From Rhizobium rhizogenes NBRC 13257 (GTDB taxonomy: Bacteria > Pseudomonadota > Alphaproteobacteria > Rhizobiales > Rhizobiaceae): 64,000 nt of DNA. The notes beneath the pieces are model-generated. The model did not search any database, was not told the origin of the DNA, and saw only the letters and a list, made by a program, of their open reading frames with translations. The DNA is taken from contig NZ_BAYX01000008.1 of assembly GCF_000696095.1 (NCBI RefSeq), positions 124,001 through 188,000 on the forward strand, written 5' to 3'. Each line of letters opens with the position of its first letter. The stretch's first letter is position 1. The position numbers and the translations under genes are program-made. This document shows positions 52,326 to 62,400 of the stretch, in pieces.

Positions 52326-52529
52326 ATGCCCAAGATGAAGACGAAGTCCTCTGCCAAGAAGCGGTTCAAGATCACCGCGACCGGCAAGGTCAAGGCAGCC
52401 GCTGCTGGCAAGCGCCACGGCATGATCAAGCGTAGCAACAAGTTCATTCGCGATGCCCGCGGTACCATGGTTCTCGCAGAACCGGATGGTCGTAAGGTTA
52501 TCAAGAATTACTTGCCGAACGGTCTCTAA
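52326..52529 (+). CDS. rpmI: 50S ribosomal protein L35
   Basis: A 67-residue L35 with the standard start [20 protein letters not shown] and a very basic middle. AAGGAG stands shortly before ATG 52326. The frame is open to 52170, but that part is not ribosomal. It lies 37 bases before rplT, with which it forms an operon. Length is normal. Confidence 0.98.
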   Translation: MPKMKTKSSAKKRFKITATGKVKAAAAGKRHGMIKRSNKFIRDARGTMVLAEPDGRKVIKNYLPNGL

Positions 52530-52566
52530 GACTATTCGTAACGCTATAGACTAAGGAGATCATGAA

Positions 52567-52971
52567 ATGGCACGCGTAAAAAGAGGCGTAACCTCGCACG
52601 CCAAGCATAAGAAGGTTCTGAAGCAGGCTCGTGGATTCTACGGCCGCCGCAAGAACACCATCCGGACCGCCAAGGCCGCTGTCGATCGTTCCAAGCAGTA
52701 CGCTTATCGCGACCGCAAGGTTAACAAGCGCAATTTCCGCGCTCTCTGGATCCAGCGTATCAACGCTGCCGTCCGCGAGCACGGCCTGACCTATGGCCGC
52801 TTCATCGACGGCCTGACCAAGGCTGGCATCGAAGTCGACCGCAAGGTTCTGTCCGACATGGCAATCCATGAGACGGAAGCTTTCGGCGCGCTCGTCGCCG
52901 CCTCGAAGAAGGCTCTGGAATACCTCAAGGACGCCGGTACGAAGAACGAGTTCGAAGCAGCCGTTAACTAA
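52567..52971 (+). CDS. rplT: 50S ribosomal protein L20
   Basis: A 134-residue L20, a 23S rRNA-binding assembly protein. It begins [20 protein letters not shown], has the typical [17 protein letters not shown] helix and the C-terminal [15 protein letters not shown]. The C-terminal tail is extended ([13 protein letters not shown]), as in other alphaproteobacteria. AAGGAG precedes ATG 52567. Confidence 0.98.
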   Translation: MARVKRGVTSHAKHKKVLKQARGFYGRRKNTIRTAKAAVDRSKQYAYRDRKVNKRNFRALWIQRINAAVREHGLTYGRFIDGLTKAGIEVDRKVLSDMAIHETEAFGALVAASKKALEYLKDAGTKNEFEAAVN

Positions 52972-53299
52972 CGCCGCTTCGCACGTCTTTCGTAAATTCA
53001 TTATGAAACCCGCGCTGGCGAAACCGGCGCGGGTTTTGTGTTTTGCAGCATATGCTTTCCATCGTGTCAGGCGGTCCTGTCGGGCGGAACCCCGGAAAAC
53101 GGATCGTGCATCGGGCGGCAAGTGCCAAGCACCGCTTTCTTGGCGGCTTTTTGTCATTTGCCCGGTTGATTGGCCGCTTGCACATGGGTAGTGATCTGCA
53201 GCGCCTCATCGTTGCCACAAGCTTTATGATGCATGCGTTCATCCATTATTCCGCGGACTGAGCGGCGTTCCAAGCCCGCCGCCCGCAAGGCAGGACCAG
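52972..53299. other. rplT-pheS intergenic region
   Basis: Apart from the terminator at 53006-53036, these 328 bases hold no supported gene. The pheS promoter should be here. No leader peptide rich in Phe codons was recognised, so no pheM-type attenuator is claimed. Confidence 0.45.
53006..53036 (+). terminator. Terminator after rplT
   Basis: AAACCCGCGC (53006-53015) and GCGCGGGTTT (53027-53036) pair over 10 bases with an 11-base loop; further T-rich sequence follows. It lies 34 bases after the rplT stop. Confidence 0.8.
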
Positions 53300-54382
53300 A
53301 TGACGGAACTCGTAACACTTGAAACCCAACTCATGGCCGAGGTGGCCGCGGCGACCGACGAGCAGTCGATCGAAGCCGTGAGGGTCGCCGCGCTCGGCAA
53401 GAAGGGCTCGGTTTCGGAACTGCTGAAAACGCTGGGCTCGATGTCGCCGGAAGAGCGGCAGACACGGGGCGCTGCGATCAACGCGCTGAAGAACTCTGTC
53501 ACCGACGCCATCAACGCCCGCAAGGGCGCGTTGAAGGATGCCGCCATCGATGCGAAGCTGAAGGCGGAGACGGTCGACGTCAGCCTGCCGGTGCGTTCTT
53601 CTCCGGCTGAACGCGGCCGCATCCATCCGATCAGCCAGATCGTCGATGAGATCACCGCGATCTTCGGCGATATGGGCTTCTCGATTGCCGAAGGCCCTGA
53701 TGTCGAGACCGACTATTATAACTTCACGGCGCTGAATTTTCCCGAAGGACATCCGGCCCGCGAGATGCACGACACCTTCTTCTTCCAGCCGGATGAGAAG
53801 GGTGAACGCAAGGTGCTGCGCACGCACACCTCGCCGGTGCAGATCCGCACCATGGAAGCGCAAAAGCCGCCGATCCGCATCATCATCCCCGGCAAGACCT
53901 ATCGCCAGGATAGTGACGCCACGCATTCGCCGATGTTCCATCAGGTCGAGGGCCTCGTCATCGACAAGACGGCGAACGTCGCCAATATCCGTTGGGTGCT
54001 GGAAGAATTCTGCAAGACCTTCTTCGAGGTCGACAATGTGACGATGCGCTTCCGCCCGTCCTTCTTCCCGTTCACCGAGCCCTCCTTCGAGGTCGATATC
54101 CAGTGTGACCGTTCCGGCCCGATCGTCAAGTTCGGCGAGGGCACCGACTGGATGGAAATCCTCGGCTGCGGCATGGTGCATCCGAACGTGCTGCGCCATG
54201 GCGGCCTCGATCCGGATGAATATCAGGGCTTTGCCTGGGGCATGGGCCTCGACCGCATCGCCATGCTGAAATACGGCATGCCGGACCTGCGCGACTTCTT
54301 CAACGCCGACGTCCGCTGGATGAACCATTACGGCTTCCGCCCGCTCGACATGCCGACGCTGTTCGGCGGCTTGAGCGCGTAA
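53300..54382 (+). CDS. pheS: Phenylalanine-tRNA ligase alpha subunit
   Basis: A 360-residue PheS. The N-terminal 95 residues are the tRNA-binding coiled coil. The catalytic class II core follows, with motif 2 around the TSPVQIRTM region, [17 protein letters not shown], and motif 3 in [17 protein letters not shown]. With PheT it forms the alpha2beta2 enzyme that charges tRNA-Phe. The length is usual. It is separated from pheT by only 15 bases, so they are one operon. Confidence 0.98.
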   Translation: MTELVTLETQLMAEVAAATDEQSIEAVRVAALGKKGSVSELLKTLGSMSPEERQTRGAAINALKNSVTDAINARKGALKDAAIDAKLKAETVDVSLPVRSSPAERGRIHPISQIVDEITAIFGDMGFSIAEGPDVETDYYNFTALNFPEGHPAREMHDTFFFQPDEKGERKVLRTHTSPVQIRTMEAQKPPIRIIIPGKTYRQDSDATHSPMFHQVEGLVIDKTANVANIRWVLEEFCKTFFEVDNVTMRFRPSFFPFTEPSFEVDIQCDRSGPIVKFGEGTDWMEILGCGMVHPNVLRHGGLDPDEYQGFAWGMGLDRIAMLKYGMPDLRDFFNADVRWMNHYGFRPLDMPTLFGGLSA

Positions 54383-54397
54383 GCAAGGATCGATGAC

Positions 54398-56821
54398 ATG
54401 AAATTCACACTCTCCTGGCTGAAAGAGCACCTGGAAACAGACGCCACGCTCGATGAGATCTGCGCCCGCCTGACGATGATCGGGCTGGAGGTCGAAGATG
54501 TCGACGACAAGGCGGCGTTCAAGCCCTTCGTCATTGCCAAGGTTCTGTCCGCCGAAAAGCATCCGCAGGCCGATCGCTTGAAGGTGCTGATGGTCGATAC
54601 CGGCGCCGGCAAGCCGATCCAGGTTGTCTGCGGCGCGCCGAATGCGCGTGCCGGCCTTGTCGGTGCATTTGCCGCGCCCGGCACCTATGTTCCCGGCATC
54701 GACGTGACGCTGGCGGTCGGCAACATCCGCGGCGTCGAAAGCCATGGCATGATGTGCTCCGAGAAGGAGCTGGAAATCTCCGACAGCCATGACGGCATCA
54801 TCGACCTTCCGGAAGATGCGCCCGTCGGCACCAGCTTTGCCGCCTATACCGGCATTGATGACCCGATGATCGAGATCAACCTGACGCCGAACCGCCCGGA
54901 TTGCACCGGCGTCTACGGCATCGCTCGCGATCTCGCCGCCTCCGGTCTCGGCACCTTGAAGCCGCGCGCCGTTCCGTCCTTCGCTATCGAGGGCGAGACG
55001 CCGACGGACGTGAAGATCGAGCTTGACGACGCGCGTCTTTGCCCAGGCTTTGCGCTCCGCCTCGTGCGCGGCGTCAAGAACGGCCCGAGCCCGAAATGGA
55101 TGCAGCAGCGTCTGCAGGCGATCGGCCTTCGCCCGATCAGCGCGCTGGTCGACATTACCAATTACATGACCTTCGATCAGGGCCGGCCGATGCACGTCTT
55201 CGACGCGGCCAAGGTCAAGGGCAACCTTGTCGTTCGCCGGGCCAAGGACGGCGAGACCGTGCTGGCGCTCGATCAGCGTGAATACAAGCTTGGCCCGAAC
55301 AATGTCGTCATCGCCGATGACAACGGCATCGAGTCGATCGGCGGCATCATGGGTGGCGAGCATTCCGGCTGTGATGAAAACACCGTCGACGTACTGATCG
55401 AATCCGCCCTCTGGGATCCGATGAACATCGCCAAGAGCGGCCGTGGCCTCGGCATCATCACCGACGCTCGCTACCGTTTCGAACGCGGCGTCGATCCGGA
55501 ATATATGGTCCCCGGCCTCGAACGCACCACCGAACTGGTGCTCGCCTGCTGCGGCGGCACGGCCGCCAAGGCCAAGGTTGAGGGCTATAAGGGTTATGAC
55601 GCCAAGATCGTCGATTTCCCCTTCTCCGAAGTCAAGCGCCTGACCGGGCTCGACGTCTCGACGGAAGAGGGCAAGTCGATCCTGACGAAACTCGGCTTCT
55701 TGGTTTCGGGCTCCGGCGAGCGCGTCTCCGTCGCCGTTCCGCCATGGCGCTCCGACGTCGACGGCAAGGCCGATCTGGTCGAAGAGATCATGCGTATCCA
55801 CGGCGTCGACAACATCAAGCCGCAGCCGCTCGCCAGCCACAATGTCGTCAACGGCAAGATCCTGACGGTGTTGCAGATCCGCACCCGCACGGCCAAGCGT
55901 GCGCTCGCCTCGCGCGGCATGCTGGAAGCCGTCACCTGGTCGTTCATCTCGGAAGATCAGGCCAAGCTCTTCGGCGGCGGGTCGAACGCGCTGAAGCTTG
56001 CCAACCCGATTGCCGCCGACATGTCCGACATGCGCCCGTCGCTGCTGCCGGGCCTGCTCTCGGCCGCGCAGCGCAATGCCGACAAGGGCTATGGCGACGT
56101 CGCGATCTTCGAAGTCTCCGGCACTTATGAAAACGACCGGCCGGAAGGCCAGCGCCGCGTTGCCGGCGGTATCCGTCGCGGCACGGCGACGCTCGCCGGC
56201 GCCGGCCGTATGTGGTCGAACGCCGCCAAGGGCGGCGGCAAGCCGGTCGATGTCTTCGACGCCAAGGCCGATGCGCTGGCGGTGCTCGAAGCCTGCGGCC
56301 TGCCGATGGGCAATATCCAGATCGAGCAGGGCGGTCCCGCCTGGTATCATCCGGGCCGCTCCGGCACGATCAAGATGGGTCCGAAGGTCGTGCTCGGCTA
56401 TTTCGGCGAATTCCATCCGAAGACGCTGGAAGCGCTCGACGTTGCCGGTGCTCTGGCCGGCTTCGAAGTCTATATCGACGCCATGCCGGAACCGAAGAAG
56501 AAGGCGACACGCACCAAGCCTGCGCTGGAGCTCTCGCCCTTCCAGGCCGTCAAGCGCGACTTCGCCTTCGTGGTCGACAAGTCGGTGGAAGCCGGCACCA
56601 TCATCCGCGCCGCCACCGGCGCCGACCGCAAGCTGATCACCGGCGTCAATGTCTTCGATATTTTCGAGGGCGCCTCGCTCGGCGAGGACAAAAAGTCGAT
56701 CGCCATCGAAGTCCAGATCCAGCCGGCCGAGCGCACGCTCACCGACGAGGATTTCGAGGCACTGACGCAGAAGATCGTCGCCAATGTGACGAAGACGACG
56801 GGTGGGGTGCTGCGGGGGTAA
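54398..56821 (+). CDS. pheT: Phenylalanine-tRNA ligase beta subunit
   Basis: An 807-residue PheT. It has an N-terminal OB-fold tRNA-binding domain ([18 protein letters not shown]), B3/B4 editing domain (residues 210-400, with [10 protein letters not shown]), B5 domain (residues 410-480), a catalytic-like core, and the C-terminal anticodon-binding FDX domain (residues 715-807). All usual parts are present and the length is normal. GAT-rich spacing but an adequate AAGGA lies before ATG 54398. Confidence 0.98.
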   Translation: MKFTLSWLKEHLETDATLDEICARLTMIGLEVEDVDDKAAFKPFVIAKVLSAEKHPQADRLKVLMVDTGAGKPIQVVCGAPNARAGLVGAFAAPGTYVPGIDVTLAVGNIRGVESHGMMCSEKELEISDSHDGIIDLPEDAPVGTSFAAYTGIDDPMIEINLTPNRPDCTGVYGIARDLAASGLGTLKPRAVPSFAIEGETPTDVKIELDDARLCPGFALRLVRGVKNGPSPKWMQQRLQAIGLRPISALVDITNYMTFDQGRPMHVFDAAKVKGNLVVRRAKDGETVLALDQREYKLGPNNVVIADDNGIESIGGIMGGEHSGCDENTVDVLIESALWDPMNIAKSGRGLGIITDARYRFERGVDPEYMVPGLERTTELVLACCGGTAAKAKVEGYKGYDAKIVDFPFSEVKRLTGLDVSTEEGKSILTKLGFLVSGSGERVSVAVPPWRSDVDGKADLVEEIMRIHGVDNIKPQPLASHNVVNGKILTVLQIRTRTAKRALASRGMLEAVTWSFISEDQAKLFGGGSNALKLANPIAADMSDMRPSLLPGLLSAAQRNADKGYGDVAIFEVSGTYENDRPEGQRRVAGGIRRGTATLAGAGRMWSNAAKGGGKPVDVFDAKADALAVLEACGLPMGNIQIEQGGPAWYHPGRSGTIKMGPKVVLGYFGEFHPKTLEALDVAGALAGFEVYIDAMPEPKKKATRTKPALELSPFQAVKRDFAFVVDKSVEAGTIIRAATGADRKLITGVNVFDIFEGASLGEDKKSIAIEVQIQPAERTLTDEDFEALTQKIVANVTKTTGGVLRG

Positions 56822-56827
56822 CGAACC

Positions 56828-56855
56828 TCACCTTCTCCCCTCGGGGAGAAGGTGA
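56828..56855. repeat. Palindrome between pheT and the NTF2-like gene
   Basis: TCACCTTCTCCCC (56828-56840) and GGGGAGAAGGTGA (56843-56855) form a perfect 13-base inverted repeat with a 2-base centre. It lies seven bases after the pheT stop and five before the stop of the convergent gene. This short palindrome is widespread in alphaproteobacterial intergenic regions and may serve both genes as transcript end. Confidence 0.75.
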
Positions 56856-56859
56856 AACG

Positions 56860-57219
56860 CTACCGATGCAGATGATAGACCTTGTTCACCACACTCCACC
56901 GGCCATCGATCTTCACCAGCGACAGATAATCCGAAAACCTCATCCCGGCGAATTCGTCGACGACCTTGACGCTGGCCGCATCGCCTTCGATGTCGATCAG
57001 TTCGATCTCCATCAGCGGTATTGTGCCGGGCGGGGCACTGCCTTCTTCCACGATGGCCGCGATGAATTCGTCGCGGGTCATCCACTCCACAGCACCTTGA
57101 TAATTGCCGATGATCGCCGCGCGTGGATGCAGCGCTTTGCGCAGCGCTGGCTCATTCGCGAATGCCATGCCATCGACATAGAGATGAACAACCGCGCGGA
57201 TTGCCTGCTCTTCCGACAT
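56860..57219 (-). CDS. NTF2-like (lumazine-binding/SnoaL-type) protein
   Basis: A 119-residue protein with an NTF2-like fold. Helix AIRAVVHLYVDGMAFANEPALRKAL is followed by strand-rich sequence and the ending SDYLSLVKIDGRWSVVNKVYHLH, typical of putative lumazine-binding/DUF4440-like proteins. GAGGAAT precedes ATG 57219. The frame is open upstream to 57291. The function is unknown; enzymes and ligand-binding proteins both use this fold. It lies 94 bases after pbpC on the same strand. Confidence 0.8.
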   Translation of the reverse strand: MSEEQAIRAVVHLYVDGMAFANEPALRKALHPRAAIIGNYQGAVEWMTRDEFIAAIVEEGSAPPGTIPLMEIELIDIEGDAASVKVVDEFAGMRFSDYLSLVKIDGRWSVVNKVYHLHR

Positions 57220-57313
57220 CTCGTCATTCCTCGCTTGAGTATCCGGTAAATTAGCACAGACGTCCCCGACTGGCAAAAAGAAGGGCGGCATGATCGCGAG
57301 GATGTGACGAGTG

Positions 57314-59401
57314 CTATTCCACGAAGACCCGCACGCTGGCGGCGCGGCCGGCGGCGTCGATGACGGTCAGCGTTGAATAGCCGGCGCCGTCGGGCACCCA
57401 TTGGTTGGTGCGGCGGCGGGAAAGATCGGGCAGCGGCTTGCCGTTGGCGAGCCAGCGGAACGGCGCACGTCCGCCCTGCAGCTTCAGCGCCAGCGGCATG
57501 ATCGAACTGGCGCCGCCATTGGCGCCGAGATCGACGCGCGCGCCCTCCGGCGGATAGACGATCTGCGGTGCCGGCTCGCGGCTCGATGCCGATAGCAGGC
57601 CGGCCGCGGTGACGGAAAAGCGCCGCTGGCTGATCGGCAGTTGGGTAGCGGAAATACGAACGGCGCCCATGGGGGGTGAGGGGAAGGGTGTGATGGCCAC
57701 ACCCGATTTGGCGAAGGCCTCGAACAGGATGGGGGCCGCCGAAACGTAACCCGCCAATCCGGGTACCGCGCCATTATCCGGTCGACCGACCCAGACGCCG
57801 AGCACATGCGCCCCGTCATAACCGATCGACCATGCGTCGCGATTGCCGTAGCTGGTGCCGGTCTTGTAGGCGATGCCGAGCTGCTTGCTGCCGCGCGGTG
57901 CAATGATATCGGACAGAATGTCGGTAATGTTCCAGGCCGCCACCGGCTCCATAAGCGGCTGGCCCTCGATCGGTCCGGGCTGGTCCTGAATGCCGTCGCC
58001 GATCCGCATCGGCTTGCCGCGATTGGCGAGCCCCGCATAGAGCTGTACCAGATCCTTGAGCGTGATACCGGCGCCGCCAAGGCCGATGGCAAGGCCCGGT
58101 GCCTCATTCGGCGGCAGTACCGGCTTCACCTCGGCGCGGCGGAAGCGCACCAGCAGCCGCGTCGGCCCGACGGCGTCAAGCAGGCGCACGGCCGGCACGT
58201 TCAGCGATAGTTGCAGCGCCTCGCGCACGCTGACGTCGCCCTGGTAGGTCATGTCGAAATTGCGCGGACGGTAGCCGTAGAAATCGGCGGGACGGTCCTC
58301 GATGATGGTTTCCTGGGCGACATATCCCTCTTCGAAGGCAAGGCCATAGATGAAGGGTTTTAGCGTCGAGCCGGGGGAGCGCAGCACGCGGGTCATGTCG
58401 ATCCAGCCGGAGCGGCTGGAATCGAAATAATTGGCCGAGCCGACCTCGCCGACGATTTCGCCGGTCTGGACGTCGGCCATCACCATCGCAACCGAGACCT
58501 TCGGCCCAAGCCGTCTCGCGGCCTCATCGGCGACGGCTTCCAGGCCCTGCTGGATATCCCGGCGCAGTGTCGTGTGATGCTGGATAACGCCCGGCTGCTT
58601 GCGCAGCGCCATCTCGGCCAGATGCGCCGCATAGGCGGGCAATTGCCGACGCTTGGCCGGCACCGGAACGAGGGCTGCCCGCTCCGCCTCGCCATCACCG
58701 ACGACATCGACAACCGCCGCGCGGGCGAGCACGCGCTTGCGGGCAGTTTCGGCACTGGCGAGATTGCGGTCGGGGCGGCGCCTTTCCGGCAATTGCGGCA
58801 GGGCAACCAGCAGGGCCGCCTGGGCGATGCTCAACTGCCGGGGCTCCTTGCCAAAATAGGCGAGGCTTGCGGCACGCACGCCCTCCAGATTGCCGCCATA
58901 GGGCGCATGCGTCAGGTAGAGGTCGAGGATCTGTTCCTTGCTGAGCCGTCGCTCGATCTGGATGGCGCGGGCGATCTGCAGCAGCTTGGCCGTCACCGAT
59001 CGCTCGCTGCGCGGCTCGATCAGACGCGCCACCTGCATCGATAATGTTGATCCGCCGGAAACGATGCGACCATGGGTGACGAGCTGGAGGAAGGCGCGGC
59101 CGAACGCCATCGGATCGACGCCGTGATGGTCGTAGAAACGCCGGTCTTCATAGGCGACCAGCATGCGCAGGAATTGCGGATCGACATCGCCGACATCGGT
59201 CTTCAGCCGCCAGCGCCCCTCAGGTGTAGCAAAGGCGCGCAGCAGGTTGCCATTGGCGTCGAGCACCTCGGACGAGACGACGCCGGCTCTGTCCAGCGGC
59301 GGCGGAAAGGCGCGGTCTGAGGCGACAAGGCCAAAAGCCAGCACCGCCACCGAGAGGGTCGCCGCACCAAGACCGATCGCAATTTTCCACCGCGCCTTCA
59401 T
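57314..59401 (-). CDS. pbpC: Penicillin-binding protein 1C
   Basis: A 695-residue class A PBP. A short cytoplasmic tail and one membrane anchor (residues 7-28) are followed by a GT51 glycosyltransferase domain (VAYEDRRFYDHHGVDP, then GGSTLSMQVARLI). The transpeptidase domain follows, with SPGSTLKPFIYGLAFEE holding the catalytic Ser-x-x-Lys, SLNVPAVR, and KTGTSYGNRDAW. The C-terminal PBP1C-specific domain is present. It lies nine bases downstream of the alpha-2-macroglobulin gene stop, the conserved yfhM-pbpC type pair. Confidence 0.96.
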   Translation of the reverse strand: MKARWKIAIGLGAATLSVAVLAFGLVASDRAFPPPLDRAGVVSSEVLDANGNLLRAFATPEGRWRLKTDVGDVDPQFLRMLVAYEDRRFYDHHGVDPMAFGRAFLQLVTHGRIVSGGSTLSMQVARLIEPRSERSVTAKLLQIARAIQIERRLSKEQILDLYLTHAPYGGNLEGVRAASLAYFGKEPRQLSIAQAALLVALPQLPERRRPDRNLASAETARKRVLARAAVVDVVGDGEAERAALVPVPAKRRQLPAYAAHLAEMALRKQPGVIQHHTTLRRDIQQGLEAVADEAARRLGPKVSVAMVMADVQTGEIVGEVGSANYFDSSRSGWIDMTRVLRSPGSTLKPFIYGLAFEEGYVAQETIIEDRPADFYGYRPRNFDMTYQGDVSVREALQLSLNVPAVRLLDAVGPTRLLVRFRRAEVKPVLPPNEAPGLAIGLGGAGITLKDLVQLYAGLANRGKPMRIGDGIQDQPGPIEGQPLMEPVAAWNITDILSDIIAPRGSKQLGIAYKTGTSYGNRDAWSIGYDGAHVLGVWVGRPDNGAVPGLAGYVSAAPILFEAFAKSGVAITPFPSPPMGAVRISATQLPISQRRFSVTAAGLLSASSREPAPQIVYPPEGARVDLGANGGASSIMPLALKLQGGRAPFRWLANGKPLPDLSRRRTNQWVPDGAGYSTLTVIDAAGRAASVRVFVE

Positions 59402-59410
59402 GACCTCTTC

Positions 59411-62400
59411 TTACTGCTGCTGCGCCGCCTGAACCTCCATGCGGCCCATCGCCGTGCGGGCCGAGAACTGCGGACGATACATGTCCTCGACGCTTGCGGC
59501 CGGATGGTCGTAGGTGCCGGGGGTAACGGCGCGCACGACATAGGCAAGGCTCAGATCGCGGCTGCCCCACGACTCGTCGAAGGCAGCGACGAAACGGTCG
59601 TTGCGGAATTCGACATGGGCCGGCTGCACCTCGCTCAGCCAATCGAAGTTCGATAGCTGCGCGCTGTTGACGATGCTCGGATTGTCGATCTCGAAGCCGG
59701 CGGGCAGGAGGTCGGTCACGAGAATGCGCGAGGTCCAGCTGTTGGCTCCCGTAATATGCAGCACCACGACGTAGCGCTCGTTCTGCTGCGCCTGGGTGAC
59801 ATTCGCCTCCTCGCCGTCGAGCGTGTAATATTTGCGCTCAATGGTGAAGCCGTTGCCGCCGGCCGGTAGCGGCGATACCGGGGCCGCGACCGTGGTCACG
59901 GCGGCCGCCAATGGCTGGCGGGTGGTGTTGGTAACGGTCAGCGGATGACCGATCAGGGCGTCGCCGCTCATCTGCGCCATATAGGTGCCGGTATGGGCCG
60001 CGCCGTTGACATCGAGCGTCAGGCCGTCATCGCCGTTCTGCAGCGCGCGGGCGGCAAGCAGCATCCAGGTCTGTTCCTGGGTGCTGGTATAGGTCTTGTT
60101 CTTCCACTCGTTGGCGACGACGGTCGACAGCTCCGGAACGATTGGAGGCACGGGGCGGCTTTCGGCCGCCAGCGCCAACACGGCCGCACCGTCACGCAGC
60201 GACGAGCCGTAGTCCGAGCGGGCGAAGCTGACCTTCGTCACCGTCGCCTGCTGCGACATCTGCAGCGAGTCGACGAAGATGTTGCGCGAACGCTGGGCAT
60301 CGCCATAGAGCGCAAGGGCGGCCGCCAGATGTGCCTTGGAGAGCGGCGTCGGGAAGTCATTCAGCATCGTATCGGCGTAGTAGCGAAGATCGCTGATCGA
60401 AGCCTTCTTGTTGCGGGCAAGCACATAGAGCGCATAGGCGATCTCGTTGCCGTTATCCTTGACGTTGGTGTTGGCGCTGAGCGCGTTCTGCAGGTTTTCC
60501 AATGCCTGCGCCATGGCCTGATCCGGCACCGTGTATTTCTGCTCGCGGGCGCGGGTCAGGAAATCAGTGACATAGGCGTCGAGCCAGAGATCGCCGGAGC
60601 CCGGACCCCAAAGGCCGAAGCTGCCGGTGGAGGACTGGTAGGACATTTCGCGATAGATCGAGTCCTGAACGCGTTGGCGGATTTCCGTGTCGTCTGCCAG
60701 GCCGTTCTTGATGGCCAGATCACTGAAATAGAGCAGCGGCATCGCGCTGCTGGCCGTCTGCTCGGCGCAGCCATAGGGATAGTGGCTGAGGCTCATCAAC
60801 AAGGCCGGCACGTCAAAGGCGCCGGAGCGGCTGACATTGACGCTGACCGAAGCGCCGGGCAGCACGCTGTCGGCGAGCAGGTCGGCATTGATGGTCAGGC
60901 TCTTTCCAGGCGCCAGCGAGACGAGCCGCCGTTCGGTCACCGGCAATTGTGCCGGGCGGACGGGGAGGTCAAGAGATTGATCGAGCGACAGTCCGGAAGC
61001 GCCGGACAGGTTGATCGAAACCGTGCCGGCCCCCGGCTGTCCTCCGGTCAAGGGCAGGGTGATGTCGTATTTGCCGCCCGGCTGCAGATTGATCGTCTGC
61101 TGGGTGGCGCTGGCATCGACGGTGACCGCCGCATTGCCGGTAACCGCCAGTTTGTAGTCGCCGGCGGGGGCATCGGTATTGGCGATATCCAGCCGCAGAT
61201 TGGCCTTGTCCCCCGGCGCGAGGAACCTCGGCAGGCTGGCGGTGACGACGACCGGATCGCGGATGATGACATCCTGCGTCGCATGCCCGACACCGGCCTT
61301 CGACCAGGCAACCGCCATCAGGCGCGCCGTGCCGTTAAACTGCGGAATGTCGAAGCTGATATTGGCCTTGCCGTCGGCATCGAGCTTGACCGGGCCGGAG
61401 AAGAAGGCGACCAGCTTTTGTGTCGGCGGGCTCGCCGCCAGACCCGCCTGTCCACCGTCGCCGCCGGTGCGCAGCTTGCCGGTCGCGCCGAGCGAGCCAT
61501 CGATCAGGCGGCCGTAGATGTCGCGGATTTCAAGTCCGAGCTGGCGCTGGCCATAATACCAGTCGTCCGGTGCCGGCGGCTCGTAACGCGTGAGGTTGAG
61601 AATGCCGACGTCGACAGCGGCAAGCGTCACATAGGCATCCTCGTTCGCACCTGCTCCGGTCACCTGCACGGCAATGTTCAGCGGTTGGCGCGGCAGCGTC
61701 TTTGGCGGCGCATCGAGCTTGACCTGCAGCTTGCGTTCGCCGGGATCGACTGCCGCCCATTTGATGCCGATGGCGCGCATCGGCATGCGGCTTTCCTGCG
61801 CTTCGCCGGGTCGGAAGAGGGTGGCGGTCAGATAGGTGCCAGCACCCCAATCGGCGGTGACGGGAATATCGACTTCGCCGCCGGTGGCGCCGATATCGGC
61901 ATTGGCAACCGAAATCAGCGTTTCGGAGCCGGCCGTCACCATCAACTGGCCGGCATAGCGCGAGGTCACCTTGAGCTTTGCCGTATCGCCGACATGATAG
62001 CTGCTCTTGTCGAGCGCCACTTCCAGCGCGTCCGGAGTTTCGGTCGAGGTCGAGGCGACATACCAGCCGGCATTGAACTCGACGCTGGATTCCGGGCCGT
62101 TCGTATCTGCTGTGTCCACTTCCAGCCGGTAGCGGCCCCAGGTGACGGGCACGGAGATTTCCGCGCCGTCAGTGGTGGCGTTGATCGTGCCGGTTGCGAC
62201 CTGCTTGGTCGAGGTGATGGGTTCGTATTTCCAGCTATTGCCGTCGCGATACCATTGATAGTCGCGCTCGACGCTGAGCAGCTTCCAGGTCAGGCCCTGC
62301 ATGGCCTGCTTCTGGCCGTTCTGGTCGATTGCGATGACATGGAAGGCGCCGAGGGAATTCTCACCGAGATCGCCGTCGAATTCCGGCTTGATGCCGATGC

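Noticed and set aside
53246-56416. A 1,056-codon open frame on the minus strand
   Set aside because: It lies exactly antisense to pheS and pheT, which are certain genes. High GC codon use leaves the opposite strand open; the peptide is His/Arg/Asp-rich without domains.
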